Source: Thermoplasmata archaeon (GTDB lineage Archaea > Thermoplasmatota > Thermoplasmata > RBG-16-68-12). From it: DNA of 16,582 nucleotides. The position numbers and the translations under genes are program-made. Where the stretch lies: positions 1-16,582 of the forward strand of contig JAJYKG010000016.1 of the NCBI GenBank assembly GCA_021788795.1, in the 5' to 3' direction. The notes under the pieces are model-generated. The model was not told the DNA's origin, made no database searches, and saw nothing but the letters and a program-made list of their open reading frames with translations. Below are positions 1 to 6,988 of this stretch, one piece after another. Positions within the stretch are counted from its first letter, which is position 1. Each line of letters begins with the position of its first letter.

Positions 1-1
1 G

Positions 2-103
2 CGCAATGTGCAGGTGCATCGGCTTATCACGCGAGCGACCTTCGAGGAGCGCATCCCCGTCGAACCCCCGCTGGCGCCGGTGCCGGCAGCCGTTCCCGCC
101 TAG
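2..103 (+). CDS. C-terminal end of a protein cut by the window edge, possibly SNF2-type helicase
   Basis: Reading from base 2, an open frame gives 33 residues and stops at TAG 101-103. The visible peptide begins RNVQVHRLITRATFEERI, which resembles the stretch just after motif VI of SNF2/Swi2 DNA-dependent ATPases (typically V-x-V-H-R-L-I-x-x-G-T-x-E-E-R-I). Third codon positions are strongly G/C, as in the real genes here. In the family this stretch is normally followed by a charged helix of a few dozen residues, whereas here a short Pro/Ala/Val tail ends the protein, so the tail is either divergent or shortened. It converges with truD. The SNF2 assignment rests on about 17 residues and is tentative; that this is the end of a coding region is more certain. 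Confidence 0.4.
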   Translation, partial: RNVQVHRLITRATFEERIPVEPPLAPVPAAVPA

Positions 104-204
104 TCGCCAGGGCTGGTTGCCACGGTAGAGCCGAAGATGCGGTCGACCGCTTCGCGGACCTGTGGGGCAAGTTCGGCCCGTGAGCCTTCCTGCCCGCCGC
201 CCGT

Positions 205-1473
205 TCACCCGGCCTTCGTGTATTCTCGGAGCAGGCACGTCGCGTACGCGCCGCGCGTGAGCTCCACGTCCACAAGGAGGCGGTCCTCCTCGACCTCCGC
301 GTGGAGGTCGTGCAGGGGCGCCAGGATCTCCCGGCGCGTGCCCTTGGAGGAGATCCGCGGGAGGTCCGGGATGATGAAATCCTCCGGCCTCAGCCCCTCC
401 GCGGCCACGGCGGCCCGCTCGATCTCCCCCATCTCCCCTCCGGCGAAGCCGCTCTCGGAGCCGTAGAGGATGGCGCTGACCCACCCCTTGCCCTCGCGGC
501 AGCGCGCCGCGACGCGGTCCCGGTTGTCCGCGGTCACCTCGATGGTCCTCTCGCGGTCCGGCAGGCCGCGACGGTCCGCCGGCAGGACGAGATCGCCCTC
601 CACGGGCTCGCGGATCGGCAGCCCGCGGCGTATGCGCTCGCTGAGGATCCCGTTGAACAGGAACGATTGGTAGGCATGGACGAACATCATGAGGAGGCTG
701 AGGGGGAGGACGCGCAGCGCGCCGATCTCGTCGTCGGGGTGGACGGCGAGGTGGTTGAGCATCGCCTTCTCGAACGTGTAGTTCCGCGGGTAGTCGTGGA
801 GTGCCTCTTTCACGTCCCCGCTCCGCTCGAGCGCCGCGCGGACCTCGTAGGACTCCGGGTCCTCTCCCTCGATCGGGTTCGCGATGTAGGTCTTCACGGC
901 CTCGGCGAACTCGCCCCGGACGATGTGCTTCCCGACGACGTGGGTGATGGGCCGGACGGAGCCGAAGCGCTGGATGCCGAAGAAGTTCGGGAATCCGCCG
1001 GCCGCCCGCAGCTGCCGCGTCGTCTCCTCGACCACGGCCGCGGTCTCCGGGCCCTCGCGGAGGTCCCGCACGACGATGCGGAAGCGGTTTCCGACGAGGT
1101 CGCCGAGCTCAAGCGGCCGCGAAGCCCGAAAGGTCTCGAGGACCTCCAGGTCCTTCATGCGCAGCGCGGAGACCGCCTCGGGCTCCACGCCGTCGAACGA
1201 GAAGAGTTGCGCGGTCACGGCCTGCTTGTCCTTCGTGCCCGCGTAGCCGATCCGGTGCCGCGAGACGTGGAGGCTCCGGGCCAGCTGCCGCACGAGGCGG
1301 TTCGTCTCCCACTCCCGCACGCGCAGCCGCGCGATCGTGTACCGGCCGTCCACCACCACAGGAGGCGGTGCCGAGACCTCTTCGACGACGAAGTCCTCCG
1401 CGGAAGCCTTAATCGTGCCGCCGACGCCCGGCGTGGTGGTCAGGTAGCCCTCGATCCCGAGGTCCCGCTCCAT
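205..1473 (-). CDS. truD: tRNA pseudouridine synthase D (TruD)
   Basis: TruD converts uridine 13 of tRNA to pseudouridine in the cytoplasm. The protein has 422 residues, usual for the archaeal branch, which carries the inserted TRUD domain. The N-terminal motif KASAEDFVVEE is at 22-32. The active-site loop GTKDKQAVTAQ is at 79-89, with the predicted catalytic Asp at 82. FPNFFGIQRFG (161-171) matches the conserved N-[YF]-F-G-x-Q-R-F-G block. The C-terminal GAYATCLLREYTK (408-420) is the expected end, so the gene is full length. The ATG start lies 4 bases after the rpoL stop, indicating co-transcription from the rpoL promoter; an AAGGAG sits about 13 bases before the ATG inside rpoL. No catalytic residue appears to be missing. 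Confidence 0.95.
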   Translation of the reverse strand: MERDLGIEGYLTTTPGVGGTIKASAEDFVVEEVSAPPPVVVDGRYTIARLRVREWETNRLVRQLARSLHVSRHRIGYAGTKDKQAVTAQLFSFDGVEPEAVSALRMKDLEVLETFRASRPLELGDLVGNRFRIVVRDLREGPETAAVVEETTRQLRAAGGFPNFFGIQRFGSVRPITHVVGKHIVRGEFAEAVKTYIANPIEGEDPESYEVRAALERSGDVKEALHDYPRNYTFEKAMLNHLAVHPDDEIGALRVLPLSLLMMFVHAYQSFLFNGILSERIRRGLPIREPVEGDLVLPADRRGLPDRERTIEVTADNRDRVAARCREGKGWVSAILYGSESGFAGGEMGEIERAAVAAEGLRPEDFIIPDLPRISSKGTRREILAPLHDLHAEVEEDRLLVDVELTRGAYATCLLREYTKAG

Positions 1474-1477
1474 ACGC

Positions 1478-1753
1478 CTACGCGAGCTCCTTCTCGAGGA
1501 GTTTCCTCGCCCCCGCGTAGTCGTCCGCGAGCCCCTTCGCCGCGCGCTTGAGGGCCGCCTGGGGGGAGCCTTTCTTCGTGCGGATTGTGAGGACGGGCTT
1601 GTCGAGCTGCGGGTGCCCGCTGTAGTACAGGGCGTCCGCGACGTCCTCGTCCTTCAGGAGCGCGGTGATGAGGGGCTGGACCAGCGTCTCGTCGGGGTTC
1701 GTGACCTCGACGCGGATGGAGTCCTTCTGCTTCTCGAGGAGGCGGAGCTGCAT
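1478..1753 (-). CDS. rpoL: DNA-directed RNA polymerase subunit Rpo11 (RpoL)
   Basis: This is the archaeal counterpart of eukaryotic Rpb11/AC19, which pairs with Rpo3 (RpoD) to form the platform on which RNA polymerase assembles. The 91 residues start MQLRLLEKQKDSIRVEV and contain the typical ALYYSGHPQLDKPVLTI block (about 40-56), followed by a C-terminal helix rich in Ala and Lys. The frame stays open to another ATG at 1778-1780, nine codons upstream. That ATG lies inside an A/T-rich hexamer-like box with the spacing of a TATA box to the inner ATG, and the nine extra residues (Ala/Pro/Glu) are not family-like. I therefore place the start at 1753, giving a leaderless mRNA. It is first in an rpoL-truD pair and diverges from the coiled-coil gene at 1913. 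Confidence 0.93.
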   Translation of the reverse strand: MQLRLLEKQKDSIRVEVTNPDETLVQPLITALLKDEDVADALYYSGHPQLDKPVLTIRTKKGSPQAALKRAAKGLADDYAGARKLLEKELA

Positions 1754-1779
1754 CGGAGGCGGCTCAGGGGAAGCCGCCA

Positions 1780-1788
1780 TTTAAGCTT
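1780..1788 (-). promoter_or_regulatory. TATA box of rpoL-truD
   Basis: On the minus strand this reads AAGCTTAAA, preceded by an A-rich stretch that could be a BRE. Its centre is about 31 bases before the rpoL ATG at 1753, which fits transcription starting at or within a few bases of that ATG. It overlaps the upstream in-frame ATG at 1778-1780, so that ATG could not lie on an mRNA made from this promoter. Confidence 0.6.
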
Positions 1789-1879
1789 TTGCGGACTGCC
1801 GATTCCTTCAGGCCGCGCCCTCGGGGACGGGCAGCTGCCTGAGGACCGCGGATGTCCGTCGCGGCGGCTCCGCGGGCAA

Positions 1880-1889
1880 CATAGATATG
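1880..1889 (+). promoter_or_regulatory. TATA box of the coiled-coil protein gene
   Basis: The sequence CATAGATATG stands out in otherwise G/C-rich DNA. Its centre is about 28 bases before GTG 1913, the spacing seen before other leaderless starts in this window. It faces away from the rpoL TATA box, so the 159 bases between the two starts hold a back-to-back promoter pair. Confidence 0.5.
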
Positions 1890-1912
1890 GGTGCGCTCGC
1901 TTGCAGGAGCCC

Positions 1913-3097
1913 GTGCCGCCCTCCGAGGAGGATGGTCCGGAGGCCTTCCAGTCCGACGCACCGGGGCTCCTGGACGCGATCGCCAGGGCGAGGAGGCGGA
2001 TGTCCGACCTCCCCGGCGCGCTCAGCGGCGAGCTCGACCGCTTCCGCGACCGGCTGGACAAGCTCATCCGGGAGTCGGAGGTCGACAACTACCGCCAGAT
2101 CCGCATCTTCCTGCGTGACGTCGACGACATCGCGGCGGACCTCCGGAAGGCTGCGGCGGAGCACCGCCTCACCCCGAAATACGTGGCGATCCTGGACGCC
2201 TCGCTGCGCCGAGCCCGGAAGCGCGACTTCTACGGCGCCCGGAAGGTGTGGCACAAGCTCGACAAGATCACGGAGCAGTCCTCGGAGCTGCGGCGACTCC
2301 AGGGGGAGTACCGGGACCGGTACCGCGGGGTCGAGGCCCGCATCCGCGATCTCCGGAAGCGGATCGAGCATCTGGAACGGGTGCCGAAACCCCCTGCCGC
2401 CAAGGCGGAGGCGGACGCCTTCGTGAACGGCGTCGAGTCCCTCAACCGGGCGGCGGAGGCCGCGTACCTGGACTTCCTCTCCCGCAGCCGCGCAGACGTC
2501 GCCATCCCGCTCCTGCTGGACACCTGCCAGCACCATGGGGTCGGGATTCCCGCGCCGCCCGCGGGATCCGATCCGGACCCGCTGATCCGCCTCCTGAACG
2601 GCGCGGGCCCCGGGCACGACGACATCCGCGCCCGGTCGTTCTACGGGCTCCTCGAGCTGCCCGCGTACTCCGACGCGAAACTGACCCATCTGTACGGAGA
2701 CTCGCGGATGATCCGAACGGCCCTGGACGCTGCGTGGCCGTGGCTCAAGGCGGTGCGGGACGACGAGAGGCGGTCCCTCCAGATCCTGTGGAGCGACGAC
2801 GCCATGGGGCTGCAGCGCCGGGCGAGCGCCCTCGTGGACTTCCTCGTCCGCCTCAACCCGATGAACGACGCCCTGGCACGCGCGCAGGCGCTCCAGGCGG
2901 AACTCGCGAGCGGCGGGTTCGCGGCGCTGCAGTCCGCGACCCGCCTCTACTCGACCTACGGGGCGGATGCGGAGGCCAAGTTCGACGGGCGCGCCGAGAA
3001 GGAGATCGAGGCGGCGCGGAAGGAGATCGCCTCTCTGACCGCGGTCCTCAAGGAATTCCCCGACCCGGCGAAAGTGGAGGCGGGCGAGGGGGACTGA
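1913..3097 (+). CDS. Uncharacterised coiled-coil protein
   Basis: I do not recognise this family. From GTG 1913 the product has 394 residues and no signal peptide or membrane segment, so it should be cytoplasmic. Residues about 35-155 are almost wholly charged helix with heptad-like spacing (LDRFRDRLDKLI at 41-52; IRDLRKRIEHL at 144-154), predicted to form coiled coils. A proline-rich hinge (PKPPAAK, 158-164) leads to a helical, mostly soluble region (about 165-350) with Trp-rich WPWLKAVRDDERRSLQ (275-290). A final charged helix (about 352-383) ends in an acidic tail. GTG 1913 is chosen because a TATA-like box lies about 28 bases before it. ATG 2000 (365 residues) is a serious alternative: AGGAGG lies 3 bases before it, though those bases also encode Arg codons. 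The gene diverges from rpoL-truD and converges with the ABC operon. Confidence 0.75.
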   Translation: MPPSEEDGPEAFQSDAPGLLDAIARARRRMSDLPGALSGELDRFRDRLDKLIRESEVDNYRQIRIFLRDVDDIAADLRKAAAEHRLTPKYVAILDASLRRARKRDFYGARKVWHKLDKITEQSSELRRLQGEYRDRYRGVEARIRDLRKRIEHLERVPKPPAAKAEADAFVNGVESLNRAAEAAYLDFLSRSRADVAIPLLLDTCQHHGVGIPAPPAGSDPDPLIRLLNGAGPGHDDIRARSFYGLLELPAYSDAKLTHLYGDSRMIRTALDAAWPWLKAVRDDERRSLQILWSDDAMGLQRRASALVDFLVRLNPMNDALARAQALQAELASGGFAALQSATRLYSTYGADAEAKFDGRAEKEIEAARKEIASLTAVLKEFPDPAKVEAGEGD

Positions 3098-3136
3098 GTC
3101 CGCCCCCGCCGCCTCCGTGGTCGCCTCCCCTCTTCG

Positions 3137-3940
3137 TCACTTGCTGAGGTATCTCCAGCTGAGGACGATCCCGATCGCTGCGAAGACGATCGCGAAGGTC
3201 CCCAGGAACAGGAAGTCGTTCGTGACGTTGGTCCAGTTGATGGTGTCGAGGAGGATGAACTCCCGCGCCGCGTCCACCCCGTAGGTCACCGGGTTGAACT
3301 TTGCGACATCCTGCAGCCAGGTGGGCATGAGCGCCGTCGGGAACAGGGCGTTGCTCGCGAACAAAAGGGGCAGGTTCAGGAGGTTCATGATCGCCATCTG
3401 CGTCTCCCACTTCGTCGAGCGGATCGCGATGGCCACGAACAGGGCGGAGAGACCGATGCTCATGAGGAAGAGCGCCGCGAAGGTCGCGAGGAGGGTGAGC
3501 GGGGTGAAGTTCGCGCCGAACCGGAGGCCCAGCACGACCGCGGCGATCAACACGATGCCGGCCTGGACGAGGGCCCGGATCACCGCGATGAAGACCTTGC
3601 TCATGATGATCGAGCCGCGGCTTGCGGGGGTGCTGAGGACCTTGTTCAGGAACCCGAGCCTGCGGTCCCAGACGATGGACATTCCGCTGAACATCGTGGC
3701 GAAGAGGACGACGAACGCGAGCATCCCCACGGCCATGAACGAGAAGTAGTCGCTGACGCCGAACGTGTTCTTGAAGGCGGCGAGGCCCGCAGCGCTGCCG
3801 CCCGCGAGTGCGCTGAGGTCCATCGCCTTGCCGAACAACCCCATCCAGATGATGGGCTGGATCAGGGAGATGAACAGGACGAAGGGGTTTTTGTACCACT
3901 TCTTGATCTCGCGCCCCGTGAGGGCCACGAGGCCGCTCAT
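3137..3940 (-). CDS. ABC-2 type transporter permease (DrrB-like)
   Basis: This 267-residue membrane protein is the permease half of an ABC exporter of the ABC-2 (DrrB/NodJ) class. It has a short cytosolic N-terminus (REIKKWYKNP), then six hydrophobic stretches, roughly at 20-37, 67-92, 112-137, 147-170, 178-200 and 242-262. The segment NALFPTALMPTWLQ followed by FNPVTYGVDAAREF (about 196-229) is the hallmark of the ABC-2 family. Its ATG overlaps the ATPase stop by 4 bases (ATGA), so the two are translationally coupled and probably form a heteromeric exporter. The substrate cannot be read from the sequence; drug, lipid or other hydrophobic compounds are typical of this class. Confidence 0.92.
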   Translation of the reverse strand: MSGLVALTGREIKKWYKNPFVLFISLIQPIIWMGLFGKAMDLSALAGGSAAGLAAFKNTFGVSDYFSFMAVGMLAFVVLFATMFSGMSIVWDRRLGFLNKVLSTPASRGSIIMSKVFIAVIRALVQAGIVLIAAVVLGLRFGANFTPLTLLATFAALFLMSIGLSALFVAIAIRSTKWETQMAIMNLLNLPLLFASNALFPTALMPTWLQDVAKFNPVTYGVDAAREFILLDTINWTNVTNDFLFLGTFAIVFAAIGIVLSWRYLSK

Positions 3941-4941
3941 GCTCTCGCCCTCCGCGTGACGATGCGTTGGCGGAACGCCTCATCGCTGCTCCCTTCCTGG
4001 TCCCGCAGCGTGCGCCCGGTCCGCGCGAGGTACACCTCGTCGAGGGTCGGCTTCGCGATGGAGATTCTCGTGGCCTTGAGATTGTGGGCGCGGATCGCGT
4101 CGAGGACCAGCGGTGCGGTCTCCTCGCCGTTCGCGACCGTGAGGCGGTAGCCGCCGTCGACGGGGAGGACGTGCTTCACGTTCGGGAGGGCGCCTAGCGA
4201 CGCCGCGAGCCCGTCCTCCGCGGGGCGGTCCACGTGGATTTCGATGATGTCGCCGCCGAGGGAGTCTTTCAGGGCCCTCGGCGTGTCGAGCGCGACGATC
4301 TTCCCGTGGTCGATGATCGCGATGCGGTCGCAGAGATTGTCCGCCTCCTCGAGGTAGTGCGTCGTCAGGAAGAGCGTCATGTGGTACTTCTCCTTCAGGA
4401 GGCGGATGTACTCCCAGACCGCCGCGCGCGTCTGGACGTCCAGGCCGAGCGTGGGCTCGTCGAGGAAGAGCACCTTCGGGCGGTTGATGAGCCCGCAGGC
4501 GAGCTCGAGCCGGCGGCGCATTCCGCCGCTGTAGGTGTCCACGGTCCGGTCCGCGGCGTCCTTGAGCTGGACGAGGTCCAGCAGCTCCCCGGCTCGGGAG
4601 CGGGCCTCGGCCCTCGGCACCTCATAGAGACTCGCGATGAGCAAGAGGTTCTCCATGCCGGTGAGGTCCTCGTCCGCGGTGTATTCCTGGGGGACCAAGC
4701 CGATGGACCGCCGCACCTCGAGTGCCTCATGCGCGACGTCGTGGCCGTTCACCTTCGCTGCCCCTCCGTTCGGTCGGAGGACGGTCGTGAGCATGCTGAT
4801 CATCGTCGTCTTGCCGGCGCCGTTGGGTCCGAGGAATCCGAAAATCTCGCCTTCCCGGACCTGGAAGCTGACGTGGTTGACCGCAGTCAACTCGCCGAAC
4901 TGCTTCGTGAGGTCCGACACATCGATCACGTTGTTGTCCAT
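3937..4941 (-). CDS. ABC transporter ATP-binding protein (DrrA-like)
   Basis: The 334-residue cytoplasmic ATPase powers the ABC-2 permease encoded next. Walker A is GPNGAGKTT (38-46), the Q-loop is VPQEY (83-87), the signature is YSGGMRRRLE (137-146), Walker B is VLFLDEP (157-163), and the switch His lies in TTHYLEEAD (193-201). All catalytic residues are present. After the nucleotide-binding domain comes a C-terminal extension of about 110 residues, ending with TLDEVYLARTGR, as in the daunorubicin-resistance DrrA group. It is the middle gene of padR-ATPase-permease: its ATG follows the padR stop by 16 bases and has a very strong ribosome binding site. Regulation is most likely through the PadR repressor at the operon head. 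Confidence 0.95.
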   Translation of the reverse strand: MDNNVIDVSDLTKQFGELTAVNHVSFQVREGEIFGFLGPNGAGKTTMISMLTTVLRPNGGAAKVNGHDVAHEALEVRRSIGLVPQEYTADEDLTGMENLLLIASLYEVPRAEARSRAGELLDLVQLKDAADRTVDTYSGGMRRRLELACGLINRPKVLFLDEPTLGLDVQTRAAVWEYIRLLKEKYHMTLFLTTHYLEEADNLCDRIAIIDHGKIVALDTPRALKDSLGGDIIEIHVDRPAEDGLAASLGALPNVKHVLPVDGGYRLTVANGEETAPLVLDAIRAHNLKATRISIAKPTLDEVYLARTGRTLRDQEGSSDEAFRQRIVTRRARA

Positions 4942-4949
4942 GACTTCCT

Positions 4950-4958
4950 ACCTCCTTT
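4950..4958 (-). promoter_or_regulatory. Strong Shine-Dalgarno site of the ABC ATPase gene
   Basis: The minus strand reads AAAGGAGGT, nearly the full anti-16S match, ending 8 bases before ATG 4941 and touching the padR stop codon. It is the best ribosome binding site in the window and contrasts with padR itself, which appears leaderless. It supports ATG 4941 as the start. Confidence 0.85.
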
Positions 4959-5434
4959 CAGTCTGCAAGGATTTGCATGATTCGTTCGCGCATCTCAACC
5001 ACGACGCCGCGGATCGCCTTGGCCTGCTGCGGCGTGACGTTGCGGACGTTCGTCGCGATCAGCCGTCCCGTCCGTCGGAACTCGTGGAACATCGCGGCCC
5101 TCTCGGGCCCCAGGGTCTTCTGGACCGCCTCGAAATGGGCTTTCAGCTCCCCATGCCGAGCCTCCAGATAGGCCCGTCCCTTCGGCGTGATGCGGTAGGT
5201 CTTCCGGCGTATCTCGCCCGTGACCGCCACGTATCCCTTTGCGAGCAGGGATCGAAGCGCCGGGTACAAGGAACCCGGACTGGGCTTGTAGAACCCGTGG
5301 AACCGCTCCTCGAGGGCCATCATGATCTCGTAGCCGTGCATTGGCTTCTCCTGGAGGACGGAGAGGACGAGACCCGCGAAGTCCCCCCGGGCCAAGAAGT
5401 GGAACGAGCCACCGAACCTTTCCCTGGGCATCAT
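4958..5434 (-). CDS. PadR-family transcriptional regulator
   Basis: The 158-residue protein carries an N-terminal PadR winged helix (about 15-90), with diagnostic LQEKPMHGYEIM (27-38) and PSPGSLYPALRSLLAKGYV (51-69). A helical C-terminal region for dimerisation follows (about 95-155). PadR proteins usually repress their own operon and a nearby exporter, releasing DNA when a small hydrophobic compound binds. That fits the downstream ABC-2 exporter, 16 bases away. The start may be either ATG of the pair at 5432-5434 and 5429-5431. The TATA box lies about 28 bases upstream and there is no Shine-Dalgarno site, so the mRNA is probably leaderless. A perfect palindrome between the TATA box and the start is the likely operator. 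Confidence 0.93.
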   Translation of the reverse strand: MMPRERFGGSFHFLARGDFAGLVLSVLQEKPMHGYEIMMALEERFHGFYKPSPGSLYPALRSLLAKGYVAVTGEIRRKTYRITPKGRAYLEARHGELKAHFEAVQKTLGPERAAMFHEFRRTGRLIATNVRNVTPQQAKAIRGVVVEMRERIMQILAD

Positions 5435-5446
5435 CGGCCCAGACGA

Positions 5447-5466
5447 TATATCGCGATATACTTAAA
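5447..5466 (-). promoter_or_regulatory. padR promoter with palindromic operator
   Basis: Bases 5447-5460 read TATATCGCGATATA, a perfect 14-bp palindrome. The TATA-like element on the minus strand is TTTAAGTAT (rc of 5458-5466), centred about 28 bases before ATG 5434; it overlaps one end of the palindrome. A dimeric repressor bound here would block TBP/TFB or RNA polymerase entry. The PadR protein encoded directly downstream is the obvious candidate. The MFS gene at 5601 diverges from the same spacer and might share the control, but its start is about 140 bases away. Confidence 0.7.
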
Positions 5467-5600
5467 CGTTGGCGCCTCGTTCGCCTGACCGAAGCCTCGG
5501 TGGCGTCTCCGGCCCGCCCCGCAGGCAGTGTGGATCCCTCGCACGCGGTCGGATACTATCGTAACCCAGATAACGGACCGAAGAATGTACGCCGGCAACC

Positions 5601-6875
5601 ATGGCGGCTCCCCCGTCGTCCACCCCCGAGAAGACCGACTGGTTCTCCGTCGGTACGCTCACGGTCCTCCGCATCTTCCGCAGCGTGGCCGCGGGCTTCA
5701 TCAATCTGATGTTTCCCTACCTCGTGCTCGTCGAGATGTACCACAACACCCCTACGGGTGCCCTGACCCTCGGAGGCATCTACGTCGCCGCGACCGTCGC
5801 GTCCGCGGGGCTCGGTTTCCTGACCGGATGGGCAGCGGACACCGTGGGTCGCAAGGTGACGTTCATGGTCGCCCTCGCCATGCTGCCGGTCTCTACGGCC
5901 CTCCTGCTCGTCTCCCAGTCGCTGCCGGTGGTCTACCTGGCCGCGGCCATCGGGGGCTACTCGGCCACTGGTTCGCTGGCCGGCGGCGGAGTGGGTGGCG
6001 TCGCGGCGCCGATTCAGAGTGCCCTGATCACCGACCTGAGCGCGCGCCGCGACCGGACCTTCCTGTTCGGCGCGCTGGCGTTCCTGTCGGGCATCGCGGC
6101 CGCGTTCGGCGCCCTCGGCGCCGGCTTCCTGTCGACCTACGACACCCTTGTCGTCGCGACGATCTTGGGCACGATCTCCCTCGTCCTGGGTTTCTTCCTG
6201 CACGACCGGTCCGAGCCCAAGCGCGGCCAGCGGATCCGGACGGGCGTGACCATCGGCAAGTTCTCCCTCACCGGCCTTCTGAACGGCGTGAGCCAGGGCC
6301 TCGTGACTCCCTTCCTCATCCCTTTCTTCATCATCGTCTACGCCGTGCCCCGGGACACGATGGGCATCTGGGCCACGGTTTCCGGCGTCATCGCGGCCGT
6401 CTCCCTCCTCTTCGCCCCCTTCATCGAGCGCGTGCTGGGGTTCCTGAAGAGCATCTACGTCACCCGCGGGGGGACCATCCTGATCGCCCTGGCCTTCCCC
6501 TTCATCCACCTCTTCCCCGCGTCCCTCGCGCTGTACTGCGCCTTCCCGAGCCTCCGTGTCATGGCGGTGCCCGTGCAGCAGAGCGCGATGATGGACCTCG
6601 TGAGCGAGGGGGAGCGGGGCCGTGCCCTCGGGATTAACCAAGCGCTCCGGCTGTCCTTCTCCGCGGTCGGGACCGGCTTCACCGGGTACGAGTTCAACGC
6701 GAACCTCATCTACATCCCGTTCCTCCTCTACGCGGTGGTCATGGGCGGGAACCTGATCCTCTACCGCTACTTCTTCCAGGGCTACGAGTCGCCCGAGATG
6801 AAACGGAGGGCCGCGGCCGGTCCTGCGGTCGATCCGCCGGGCGGTCCTCCTGTGCCGCCGCCCGGATCGCCCTGA
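5601..6875 (+). CDS. MFS transporter
   Basis: This is a 424-residue inner-membrane transporter of the major facilitator superfamily, with about 12 hydrophobic segments. Motif A, between helices 2 and 3, is present as GWAADTVGRK (76-85). A loop around DRSEPKRGQRIRTG separates the two six-helix halves. The glycine-rich stretch GGYSATGSLAGGGVGG lies in the first half. The C-terminal tail is cytosolic, rich in Pro and Gly. Substrate is not evident. ATG 5601 is the only good start; there is no Shine-Dalgarno site, and a weak A/T element (GATAAC, near 5569-5574) lies about 30 bases upstream, so it may be leaderless. It diverges from the padR-ABC exporter operon, so the two may both handle toxic compounds, but that is inference. 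Confidence 0.88.
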   Translation: MAAPPSSTPEKTDWFSVGTLTVLRIFRSVAAGFINLMFPYLVLVEMYHNTPTGALTLGGIYVAATVASAGLGFLTGWAADTVGRKVTFMVALAMLPVSTALLLVSQSLPVVYLAAAIGGYSATGSLAGGGVGGVAAPIQSALITDLSARRDRTFLFGALAFLSGIAAAFGALGAGFLSTYDTLVVATILGTISLVLGFFLHDRSEPKRGQRIRTGVTIGKFSLTGLLNGVSQGLVTPFLIPFFIIVYAVPRDTMGIWATVSGVIAAVSLLFAPFIERVLGFLKSIYVTRGGTILIALAFPFIHLFPASLALYCAFPSLRVMAVPVQQSAMMDLVSEGERGRALGINQALRLSFSAVGTGFTGYEFNANLIYIPFLLYAVVMGGNLILYRYFFQGYESPEMKRRAAAGPAVDPPGGPPVPPPGSP

Positions 6876-6930
6876 GTTCCCTCTCGACCAAACGGCGGGA
6901 GCGCGCGCGGACCGCAGGCCGTTCCTGGCG

Positions 6931-6938
6931 GTAAATAC
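6931..6938 (+). promoter_or_regulatory. TATA-like box of the zinc-ribbon membrane protein gene
   Basis: GTAAATAC is the most A/T-rich octamer in the 113-base spacer after the MFS gene. It predicts transcription starting near 6960, leaving a leader of about 29 bases that contains GGAGGT at 6971-6976. Confidence 0.45.
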
Positions 6939-6988
6939 GCACAGTTCTAAGAGGGCGTTCGGGCTCATTGGGAGGTCAGGTGACCCCC

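Noticed and set aside
301..1551. Long + strand open frame opposite truD and rpoL
   Set aside because: It is antisense to two clearly recognised genes, rich in Arg/Ala/Leu as expected for a shadow frame in GC-rich DNA, and shows no family motif.
3098..3136. Possible terminator between the convergent coiled-coil and permease genes
   Set aside because: The gap is C/T-rich without a convincing stem-loop or a T-run of the sort archaeal terminators use, so no call was made.
5556..6968. Long minus-strand open frame opposite the MFS gene
   Set aside because: Its product is a run of Arg, Glu, Gly and Asp, the usual antisense image of membrane-protein codons at high GC; the MFS reading has clear helices and motif A.
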